Source of the DNA: Candidatus Poribacteria bacterium
Lineage (GTDB): Bacteria; Poribacteria; WGA-4E; B28-G17
Reading direction: 5' to 3'
Assembly: GCA_003645735.1 (NCBI GenBank)
Contig: QNBQ01000165.1
Location: 1 to 5,223, forward strand
DNA: 5,223 bases
Shown in pieces: positions 1 through 5,223 of the stretch. The notes beneath the pieces are model-generated. The model made no database searches, was not told the DNA's origin, and saw only the letters and a list, made by a program, of their open reading frames with translations. A program made the position numbers and the translations under genes. Every line of letters begins with the position of its first letter. Position 1 is the stretch's first letter.

Positions 1-720
1 GATATAAACCTGGGCTGCCCGGCCAGGAAGGTCGTGGCCGAACCGACCCCGGCCGGCGCGGGGCTGCTCAGATACCCCGAGAGAGTGGAAGCGATAATCA
101 AGGCGGTCGTGAGGGCTGTGGACAAGCCGGTGACCGTCAAGATAAGGGCCGGGTGGGACTCGAGCTCGATAAACTACCTCCTCATAGGCAGGATAGCCGA
201 GGGGAGCGGCGCATCGGCCATAACGCTTCACCCGCGCACCAGGGCACAGGGCTTCTCCGGCAGGGCCGACTGGAGCATGATCGCCCGCCTCAAAGAATCG
301 GTCTCGATACCGGTCATAGGCAACGGCGATGTTTTCTCGCCCGAGGACGCCGTCAGGATGATGAGGGAGACGGGGTGCGACGCGGTGATGATCGCAAGGG
401 GCGCCCTGGGCAACCCGTGGATCTTCTCCAGGACGTTGAGGTATCTGGAAAGCGGAGAACTGCCCCCTGAGCCGACCGTCGAGGAGAGGTTTGAGACGCT
501 GCTGGAGCTTATGAGGCTGATGATCAAGTTCAAGGGCGAGGAGAGGGCGGCCTTGGAGATCAGGAAGCACGCCGGATGGTTCGTCAAGGGGCTGCCCAAC
601 GCCAAACAGCTCAGGGTGAAGGCGCAACAGATCAGATCATACTCGGAGCTGGAATCGCTCCTTAAAGGCTACCTCCTCACCACTCCCACTCCTGGGGGTG
701 CCACAGCATCTCCTCGGTGA
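1..720 (+). CDS. dusB: tRNA-dihydrouridine synthase, DusB/NifR3 type (5' end missing)
   Basis: Flavoenzyme that reduces specific uridines in the tRNA D-loop to dihydrouridine using FMN and NAD(P)H, in the cytoplasm. The frame is open from base 1 (first residues DINLGCPARK), so the gene starts left of the window; the GTG at 34 is internal because it falls after the catalytic loop. Numbering from the first codon: the GCP motif with the catalytic Cys is at residue 6, the FMN-contacting Lys in VKIRAGW at 47, HPRTR at 77-81, GNGD at 108-111 and ARGALGNPW at 132-140; these are TIM-barrel FMN-site motifs of the family. The tail RKHAGWFVKGLP (188-199) is typical of the DusB helical domain. 239 residues are visible, against roughly 320-340 for complete family members, so about 95-100 are missing. 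The loop after GCPARKVV appears two residues longer than in DusB proteins I remember. The 3' end overlaps the converging PHP gene by 44 bases. Confidence 0.93.
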   Translation, partial: DINLGCPARKVVAEPTPAGAGLLRYPERVEAIIKAVVRAVDKPVTVKIRAGWDSSSINYLLIGRIAEGSGASAITLHPRTRAQGFSGRADWSMIARLKESVSIPVIGNGDVFSPEDAVRMMRETGCDAVMIARGALGNPWIFSRTLRYLESGELPPEPTVEERFETLLELMRLMIKFKGEERAALEIRKHAGWFVKGLPNAKQLRVKAQQIRSYSELESLLKGYLLTTPTPGGATASPR

Positions 721-1474
721 TGCCGAGCTGTCCTATGACGCCCTCGAGCATATCGAGGTGATCCAGCTCGTCGAGGGAGTGGGCGTCGCTTCCGATGAAG
801 AACTTGACCCCCTTCTCGACGCACAGGGAGTAGAAGTCCAGGAGGTGGGTCTGTTTGTATTTGATGAACCTGGGGCTCAGCTCGATCCCTATGCCCCTTT
901 GGGCGGCCAGCTCCAAGGTTTCGGCCAGCTCCTTCCAGTCGACCTTGCTCATCATCTTCCTGGAGAACTCGGCCATCTCGTCGATGCTCAGCCCGAACAG
1001 GTCGGGCGGCAGGAGGAAGGGGTGGGCGATGGCATCGGTGGCCGGGTGTTTGACGGCGGCCTGGAAGTTGTAAAGCTCGTTTATGGCGAGCGTCGAGGGG
1101 GTTCTGAGCGAGAAGATCGACGGCTGGAGGATGTTGTAGTGGTTGGGGGCCACCAGCACGAAATCGAACTCCCCCGCTATCTCCGGGGTGATGGAGACGT
1201 GTCTGTAGTCCAGTATCTCCGCCTCGACCCCGAAGTAGATCTTCATCGATTTGCTTATCTTGCCCTCTTTCCTCAGCTTCGATATGAGTCCTCTGAGGTT
1301 GATCCTTGTCCTTGAGGCGTTTCTGATGCTATATTCGTAGCTGTAGCAGTGATCCGTCAGGGCGATCCTCTCCATCCCCCTGGCGGTTTCACGCTCTAAG
1401 ATGGCCTCGACCGTCATGTTATCTGCCGCGCAGGGCGAAAGGCGGGTGTGGATATGATAATCGATCTTAAACAT
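677..1474 (-). CDS. PHP-domain metal-dependent phosphoesterase (histidinol-phosphatase-like)
   Basis: A 265-residue cytoplasmic protein of the PHP superfamily, which hydrolyses phosphoesters with a multi-metal centre in a distorted TIM barrel. All expected ligand motifs are visible, numbered from ATG 1474: HIH (7, 9), TDH (40-42), GVEAE (82-86), APNH (109-112), AHP (150-152) and SDAH (229-232). Length and motif spacing fit stand-alone PHP phosphatases related to HisK-type histidinol phosphatase. No histidine-biosynthesis gene is nearby, so the substrate is unknown and other phosphoesters are equally possible. I chose ATG 1474 because GGAGTG (1486-1481) lies six bases upstream; a GTG at 1483 would add three residues but sits inside that ribosome site. 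The C-terminus (WHPQEWEW) is encoded opposite the end of dusB, and the 5' end overlaps the start of the divergent PAP2 gene. No clear promoter was found upstream; any promoter must lie within the PAP2 coding region. Confidence 0.88.
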   Translation of the reverse strand: MFKIDYHIHTRLSPCAADNMTVEAILERETARGMERIALTDHCYSYEYSIRNASRTRINLRGLISKLRKEGKISKSMKIYFGVEAEILDYRHVSITPEIAGEFDFVLVAPNHYNILQPSIFSLRTPSTLAINELYNFQAAVKHPATDAIAHPFLLPPDLFGLSIDEMAEFSRKMMSKVDWKELAETLELAAQRGIGIELSPRFIKYKQTHLLDFYSLCVEKGVKFFIGSDAHSLDELDHLDMLEGVIGQLGITEEMLWHPQEWEW

Positions 1475-2026
1475 CGCTATCACTCCATTCCGGCGATCAT
1501 CGTAGTTTTGATCATCCTAGCCCCCTGCTGTTACCCCATCGACCTCGACCGCTCGCTGCTGCTGGCGATCCAATCCAAAACCGGGTTTGCCCCGGCGGAC
1601 TACCTCATGGAGACCCTCTCGCTCTCAACCCCCTTCCTGGAGGGAGGGTATGCGGCGCTGAGGCTTTCGGATAGGGATGAGGGGGTGGCCTCGGCGCTGA
1701 TCATCTCACAGGCCATCTGCCTCCCCCTCAAATACGCTATAGGAAGGCCGAGGCCTGATCCCGAACTCTTATCATACAAGCCCAGGCTGATCAACACCAG
1801 GATCACCCCCTCGTTCCCCTCGGGCCACACCGCCTCTTCCTTCGCTTTCGCCGCTTTTTTAAGCCATAGATTCCCGAAATATAAGCCCTACCTGTTCGCC
1901 TACGCCCTGCTGTCCGGCATCTCCCAGGTCTACGTCGGCAATCACTTCCCCTCCGACGTGCTGGCCGGAGCGGTTGTCGGGGTCATCTCCGCCGAGGTCG
2001 CCCTCCTCCTCGAACGGATTCGATGA
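1448..2026 (+). CDS. PAP2-family membrane phosphatase
   Basis: A small (192-residue) integral membrane acid phosphatase of the PAP2 superfamily, which dephosphorylates lipid phosphates such as undecaprenyl pyrophosphate or phosphatidic acid; the substrate cannot be told from sequence. The three-part active site is visible: K-x6-RP (KYAIGRPRP, 95-103), PSGH (124-127) and the third motif SQVYVGNHFPSD (159-170), which keeps His166 and Asp170 but has Gln160 where the family normally has Arg. Hydrophobic stretches at about 14-29, 81-94, 130-139, 147-163 and 171-188 fit a compact multi-spanning protein. The start is uncertain: GTG 1448 has AAAGG five bases upstream, ATG 1454 is also possible, and TTG 1508 would remove half of the first hydrophobic segment. 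With the first two starts the gene overlaps the 5' end of the divergent PHP gene. It ends 63 bases before the convergent oxidoreductase gene. Confidence 0.88.
   Translation: MDMIIDLKHRYHSIPAIIVVLIILAPCCYPIDLDRSLLLAIQSKTGFAPADYLMETLSLSTPFLEGGYAALRLSDRDEGVASALIISQAICLPLKYAIGRPRPDPELLSYKPRLINTRITPSFPSGHTASSFAFAAFLSHRFPKYKPYLFAYALLSGISQVYVGNHFPSDVLAGAVVGVISAEVALLLERIR
1481..1486 (-). promoter_or_regulatory. Ribosome binding site of the PHP gene
   Basis: GGAGTG on the minus strand, six bases before ATG 1474. It decides the start in favour of 1474 over the GTG at 1483, which overlaps this site. The site lies inside codons 12-13 of the divergent PAP2 gene. Confidence 0.6.
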
Positions 2027-2056
2027 GCCGTATCTCGGCCCCGCCTTCGAAATTGA

Positions 2057-2086
2057 ATTATAACACAGAGCTTCGGCGGAAATCAA
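2057..2086 (-). promoter_or_regulatory. Possible sigma-70-like promoter in the convergent spacer
   Basis: On the minus strand TTGATT (2086-2081) is followed after 18 bases by a perfect TATAAT (2062-2057). It points away from the oxidoreductase and into the antisense strand of the PAP2 gene, toward the PHP gene about 600 bases further on. It could give an antisense or long-leader transcript. The spacer is the most AT-rich stretch here, so a chance match is quite possible, and the host's promoter consensus is unknown. Confidence 0.2.
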
Positions 2087-2091
2087 AGCTC
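2068..2091 (-). terminator. Weak hairpin at the end of the oxidoreductase gene
   Basis: GAGCTT (2068-2073) and AAGCTC (2086-2091) form a perfect 6-bp stem around a 12-base loop, overlapping the oxidoreductase stop codon. Read on the minus strand it is followed by a T-rich but interrupted run (TGTGTTATAATTC), so it could be a poor intrinsic terminator for the leftward operon. On the plus strand no T-tract follows. The stem is short and may be chance. Confidence 0.2.
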
Positions 2092-3070
2092 ACCCCTTGA
2101 ACTTCAGCTCGACGACCCTCCTCTCCCTGGCGGAGATGTCCGCCGCCAACGTCACCTCGAGGGTCTTCACGGCGTCCTCATAGGGGGAACGGATGAGCGA
2201 TCTATCGCCCGTCTTCACCGCGTCGATGAATGCCCTGTTCTCCTCGTAATACATGTTCACCCCGGCCTTGATCTCCTGTGGAGGGGAGCCCGGCTCCCTG
2301 ATCCTTATCCCGCCGTAGGTGAACTCCACGATGAAATCCCTCGCGAACAGATCCAGCCCCGTCTTGAACCCCTGCCCCAGCATGCAGGCCGAGGTTATGG
2401 CGCCTATGGCCCCGCTTTCGAAGTAAAGCGTGACGACGCTGGCGTTATCGATCGTCCAGTCGGGCGATGGCTTCGTCAGCGCGACGAACGCGCCGTTCAC
2501 GGCCTCCACATCGCCGACGAAAAACCTGGCGATATCGACCATATGGGTCGTCTGTTCGACGAGCTGCCCGCCCGATTTGTCCCTCTGCCTCCACCATGGC
2601 GTCCCCGGCGCCCCGCCCATAAAATATCCCAGGACCAGCTCGACCGTCCTGTCCTTCAACAGCTCCCTAACTTTGTCCGATATGTCCAGATACCTCGCGC
2701 AGTAGCCGACCGACGCGATCACGCCCGCCTTCTTTATAGCCTCATGCTTCCTTATAGCGTTCTCCATCCTCAGCTCCACCGGTTTTTCTATGAACATATG
2801 CAGCCCCTTCTCGGCCGCCCTCTCCTCCATATCGGCGTGGGCGAAGGGTGGGACGCAGATGTAGACGGCGTCCAGCTCCTCCTTATCGAGCATCTCCCTG
2901 TAATCCTCGTAGCAGGCCTGGACGCCGAACTCCTCCGCCCGGCGCTTGAGCGTCTGAGGGTTGATGTCGCAGATCGCCTTTATCTCCACATCCTCCATCT
3001 TCGAGAGGATGTTCAAGTGCGCGCCGGCTATTCCTCCGACGCCGATGAACCCGATCCTCACCTTCTCCAT
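2090..3070 (-). CDS. Gfo/Idh/MocA-family NAD(P)-dependent oxidoreductase
   Basis: A 326-residue cytoplasmic dehydrogenase of the family that oxidises or reduces sugars, inositols and their derivatives. The N-terminal Rossmann fold starts at once: GFIGVGGIAGAH (7-18) binds the dinucleotide, and Asp35 (CDIN) at the end of strand 2 favours NAD over NADP. The family EKP motif is at 95-97, with Lys96 the usual catalytic lysine, and GGQLVEQTTHMVD (167-179) carries the His176/Asp179 pair of the C-terminal substrate domain. No signal peptide is visible. The start ATG 3070 is fixed by a strong GGAGGT five bases upstream; the frame stays open to 3301, but that extension is Arg-rich and lies inside the lyase gene. 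It is the last of three leftward genes, 65 bases after the lyase, so a role in metabolising a sugar released by that enzyme is plausible but inferred. The exact substrate is not readable from the sequence. Confidence 0.93.
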   Translation of the reverse strand: MEKVRIGFIGVGGIAGAHLNILSKMEDVEIKAICDINPQTLKRRAEEFGVQACYEDYREMLDKEELDAVYICVPPFAHADMEERAAEKGLHMFIEKPVELRMENAIRKHEAIKKAGVIASVGYCARYLDISDKVRELLKDRTVELVLGYFMGGAPGTPWWRQRDKSGGQLVEQTTHMVDIARFFVGDVEAVNGAFVALTKPSPDWTIDNASVVTLYFESGAIGAITSACMLGQGFKTGLDLFARDFIVEFTYGGIRIREPGSPPQEIKAGVNMYYEENRAFIDAVKTGDRSLIRSPYEDAVKTLEVTLAADISARERRVVELKFKG

Positions 3071-3075
3071 CTTCG

Positions 3076-3081
3076 ACCTCC
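3076..3081 (-). promoter_or_regulatory. Ribosome binding site of the oxidoreductase gene
   Basis: GGAGGT on the minus strand, five bases before ATG 3070. It is the best ribosome site in the window and rules out the upstream-extended start at 3301, which would lie deep inside the lyase coding sequence. Confidence 0.75.
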
Positions 3082-3135
3082 GACACCGTTTTTCGGCCCC
3101 CTTATTTTGCCATTCACCGGCCCGGATTTCAAGCC

Positions 3136-4281
3136 TCAATTCCCCGCCGGCGGAAGGGAGTCGAAATCCTCGGGCACCTCGGCCATGTAGACGTTTCCGT
3201 AGCCGGTCATGTCGCTCGTGAAGACGACGTATCTCCCGTCGGGGCTGAACCTCGGGTGGGGGTGCAGCTGTTGGATATGCGAGCTGCTCCGATGTTCGCA
3301 CAGAACCCTAGGCCCCAGAAGCTCATTCCCATCCCGTTTCCACAGCCTTATGACCCCTCCGCCGTCCCCGACGATGAGCGAGAAATCGTTGGAGTGGGTG
3401 TGGCCGGTCACATAGGGAAAGGAGAACTCGACCCTCTCCGCGTTGTCGTATCGTATCATCCCCAGGATGCTCCGCCCGTCGGGGAGGGTTCCGTGGTATC
3501 CTATGTGAACCCCATCCGAAAGCCAATACTCATGTCCCACCCGCTCCCTCCCCTCCCTCGGCCTTATCCTCCAGACCTCCCCGGTCTCCAGATCCAGGCC
3601 CCATATCCGGTTGTCCACAAGATCCCAGGGCCCCTCGTGGCAGAAGGTCAGGAGGTTGGGCTTCGTGAGGGAGGTGTTGACGTGACCGATCCAATACCTC
3701 TCCTCCCAGACGACCTCCGCCCCGCTCCCGTCGGTCGCCACCTTAACTATCCTGCTCAGCGGCCTCGCTTCCCACGTCTCCCTGAAACCGATGTATCCCC
3801 TGAGGTAATCTATCCTGAACCGGCCCGACAGATCCTCGAATATCCCGGCGCAGACGAACCTCCCGTCCGCCGTGCAGTTGAGCATTGACCTCCTGAAACC
3901 CTCCGGGATCTCCCAAAGCGTCTTCATCTCCAGCGTCCGGAGGTCGAGCGCCACGAGCTCCCGTCCATACCAGAAATAAGCTTCATCCCTCTTCGGGTTG
4001 ACCGAGACGGTCAGGAACTGGGTCTCGTGCGGCGGATCGACCGGCTCCAAATCGGTCAGCTGTGTTATCTCGCCCGTCTCCAGATCTAGAGCGAAGAGGT
4101 TCGTCCTGTTCTCCCTGTCGGATCCGAAGAGCAGCTTCCTCCCCTCGTCGAACCACCCGGGGTTGGTGAAGTAGAGGTGATGGCTGTGGCCCTTGTAGTT
4201 CGTCAGCTGCTTCACTTTGACGCCCGAGATCGGGTCGGTGTATTCCCTCCACTCGGGAGGGTAAACGTCGCCCTTGCCCAT
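3136..4281 (-). CDS. ogl: Oligogalacturonate lyase family protein (PL22 seven-bladed propeller)
   Basis: A 381-residue beta-propeller protein matching oligogalacturonate lyase, which beta-eliminates short, usually unsaturated, galacturonides to 4-deoxy-5-keto-uronate in the cytoplasm during pectin breakdown. Family landmarks run in order: SHHLYFTNPGW (33-43), KLLFGSDR (49-56), LDLETGEITQLTD (65-77), WIGH (197-200), HEGPWDLVD (215-223), GHEYW (249-253), GHTHSNDFSLIVGDG (293-307), QQLHPHPRFSPDG (337-349) and VFTSD (353-357). Compared from memory with enterobacterial Ogl, His250 fits the catalytic base and His294, Gln337, His340 and His342 fit the Mn ligands, so it looks active. Length is close to the usual 388 or so, but the stretch between His294 and Gln337 is about 20 residues shorter. 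No signal peptide is seen. GGGGGTG five bases before ATG 4281 is a fair ribosome site, and the gap to the DUF362 stop is only 16 bases, indicating co-transcription. No pectate lyase or uronate transporter is in view, so the true substrate may differ. Confidence 0.85.
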   Translation of the reverse strand: MGKGDVYPPEWREYTDPISGVKVKQLTNYKGHSHHLYFTNPGWFDEGRKLLFGSDRENRTNLFALDLETGEITQLTDLEPVDPPHETQFLTVSVNPKRDEAYFWYGRELVALDLRTLEMKTLWEIPEGFRRSMLNCTADGRFVCAGIFEDLSGRFRIDYLRGYIGFRETWEARPLSRIVKVATDGSGAEVVWEERYWIGHVNTSLTKPNLLTFCHEGPWDLVDNRIWGLDLETGEVWRIRPREGRERVGHEYWLSDGVHIGYHGTLPDGRSILGMIRYDNAERVEFSFPYVTGHTHSNDFSLIVGDGGGVIRLWKRDGNELLGPRVLCEHRSSSHIQQLHPHPRFSPDGRYVVFTSDMTGYGNVYMAEVPEDFDSLPPAGN

Positions 4282-4297
4282 TGAGACACCCCCGCGC

Positions 4298-5223
4298 TCA
4301 GATCTTCACCAGCCTGATCCTCTCCCTCTCGTAAACCCCGAGGCCGAGCGAGGCGGCCGTCCTCAGATGTTTCGCCAGGCCGGTCGCCTCGTCCAGATCC
4401 CTCTTCCTCCTCTCCTCGTTTATCAGGTCGAGGCCGAACCGGTCTATGGCGACCGTATCGGTGCTGGCGGCCAGGATGTTGGGCGCGAACTGAGGCGGGC
4501 CTCCCGGCCCCCCTTTACATATCCCCAGGACGGCGTCGAGCAGTATCAATCTCGTTTTGCCCCTGATCTCGGGCAGGGCGTTCAGCTTGGCCAGGTAAGG
4601 ATCGCAGTTGTTCCCGTGGAGCAGCTTCGGCTGATCGACCGAGCCGAGGTGGTTCTTCAGGCTCAGCGTGACCCCCGCCCTCCCGTGATCCTTCAGGACG
4701 GGGACGTTTATGAGGTGATCGCACCGGGTGAGTATCCTGCTGAGCCGCACCCGCTGATCCTCTATGAGGACGGGTTTCTCCTCGTATCCCCACCCGGGCT
4801 CGTCCGTCCCGAAACACCTGACCCCTTTTCCCTCCCTGTTCAGCCTGTAGCCGCCCTTCCTCTCAAGCTCGTCGCTCCTCCTGTCCCAGATGATGATGTC
4901 CTCCTCCGCCACGCCGGCGTCCAGCATGGACTCCACCAGCGCGTAAACGACCTCCGGGTGGGAGGGGCATCTCCTGTTTATGCAGTTGACCTTGATCCCC
5001 ACGACCTGCCCCTTCTCGTATCCCTTGAGTATCGCCATCCACGCCTCTGAGGTGGAGCTTTTGCCCGTAAGCTCCTTTATCAACGCCTCGATCGCCGACC
5101 TCATCGGCTCGGGGTTGAGCTTCATCTCCGATGAGAAGGAGGGGTCGTGGACGTAGACCACCTTGCTCGTCTTCTCGGAGGCTACGGCCTTGCCGATCGC
5201 CCCCGGCGCCGCTGCCGCGGCTA
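4298..5223 (-). CDS. DUF362-domain protein, probably exported (5' end cut by window edge)
   Basis: 307 residues are visible. The DUF362 core is recognisable from GIKVNC and SHPEVV, then INVPVLKDH (171-179, counted from the first complete codon at 5221) and GVTLSLKNHLGSV (183-195). The last two segments are the family's most conserved. Cysteines at 80 and 85 flank NRR; I cannot say that they bind a cofactor. Biochemical function of the family is largely unknown. A GTG at 5161 could be read as a start, but it has no ribosome site and the frame stays open to the edge through AAAAAPGAIGKAVASEKTSK. An Ala-rich stretch then PGA and a polar linker look like the end of a secretory, possibly Tat, signal, as many DUF362 proteins carry; the twin arginines would lie outside the window. 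It is the first visible gene of the leftward operon, 16 bases upstream of the lyase gene. Confidence 0.85.
   Translation of the reverse strand, partial: AAAAAPGAIGKAVASEKTSKVVYVHDPSFSSEMKLNPEPMRSAIEALIKELTGKSSTSEAWMAILKGYEKGQVVGIKVNCINRRCPSHPEVVYALVESMLDAGVAEEDIIIWDRRSDELERKGGYRLNREGKGVRCFGTDEPGWGYEEKPVLIEDQRVRLSRILTRCDHLINVPVLKDHGRAGVTLSLKNHLGSVDQPKLLHGNNCDPYLAKLNALPEIRGKTRLILLDAVLGICKGGPGGPPQFAPNILAASTDTVAIDRFGLDLINEERRKRDLDEATGLAKHLRTAASLGLGVYERERIRLVKI

Noticed and set aside
698..1315. Plus-strand reading frame of about 205 codons opposite the PHP gene
   Set aside because: The translation has no family resemblance and the opposite strand carries complete PHP motifs.
1397..1402. TAAGAT as a -10 box for PAP2 inside the PHP gene
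   Set aside because: Only four of six matches and no acceptable -35 box at the right distance.
1495..1516. Direct repeat GATCATC at 1495-1501 and 1510-1516, a possible operator between the divergent starts
   Set aside because: It encodes repeated Ile-Ile in the first membrane segment of PAP2 and is too short; codon choice explains it.
2041..2079. CCGCC and GGCGG pair as a possible terminator in the convergent spacer
   Set aside because: Only five pairs with a 29-base loop and no following T-run.
3071..3135. The 65-base gap between the lyase and oxidoreductase genes as a site for a small gene or promoter
   Set aside because: Apart from the ribosome site at 3076-3081 I see no hairpin, promoter boxes or open frame in it.
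3071..3301. Upstream extension of the oxidoreductase frame (77 extra residues)
   Set aside because: It is Arg- and Pro-rich, lies mostly inside the lyase gene in another frame, and the strong GGAGGT plus the Rossmann motif place the start at 3070.
2543..3888. Two plus-strand reading frames of over 200 codons (2543-3190 and 3256-3888) opposite the oxidoreductase and lyase genes
   Set aside because: Both are rich in Pro, Arg and Leu and lack motifs, while the minus strand encodes conserved proteins across the same stretch.
4274..5050. Long plus-strand reading frame opposite the DUF362 gene
   Set aside because: Low-complexity, Pro/Val/Arg-rich translation with no recognisable fold; it is a shadow of a well-supported gene in G+C-rich DNA.

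Overview
The window is G+C-rich and almost entirely coding. It carries six protein genes, two of them cut by the window edges. I see no RNA gene, mobile element, CRISPR array or phage signature. Arginine is mostly written AGG (16 of the 22 Arg codons in the first gene) and ATA is used freely for Ile, although the DNA is G+C-rich. The gene content (dusB, PHP phosphoesterase, PAP2, a Gfo/Idh/MocA oxidoreductase, an oligogalacturonate-lyase-type propeller and an exported DUF362 protein) points to a bacterium. It resembles the sugar-rich gene repertoire of uncultivated lineages such as Poribacteria and their neighbours. That placement is a low-confidence impression, not a sequence match.

Left part (1-2026): the 3' three quarters of a dusB-type tRNA-dihydrouridine synthase runs rightward and overlaps, tail to tail, a leftward PHP-domain metal-dependent phosphoesterase gene. 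The PHP gene overlaps, head to head, a rightward gene for a small membrane PAP2 phosphatase. The three genes are packed so tightly that the translation signals of the middle pair lie inside each other's coding sequence.

A 63-base spacer (2027-2089) separates the PAP2 gene from the leftward group. It is locally AT-rich and holds a small hairpin and a promoter-like sequence on the minus strand.

Right part (2090-5223): three leftward genes are arranged like an operon and transcribed in the order DUF362 protein, oligogalacturonate lyase family (PL22), Gfo/Idh/MocA oxidoreductase, with gaps of 16 and 65 bases. The DUF362 gene runs off the right edge; its reading frame stays open through an Ala-rich stretch that looks like the end of an export signal. 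The lyase keeps the HEYW, H-x-H-S-N and Q-x-x-H-x-H residues expected of a catalytic Mn-dependent PL22 enzyme. Together the lyase and the oxidoreductase suggest handling of unsaturated uronate oligosaccharides or related sugars, with an exported protein of unknown job as partner. The right-hand cluster is the most interesting part of the window. I do not find evidence for a wholly new system.
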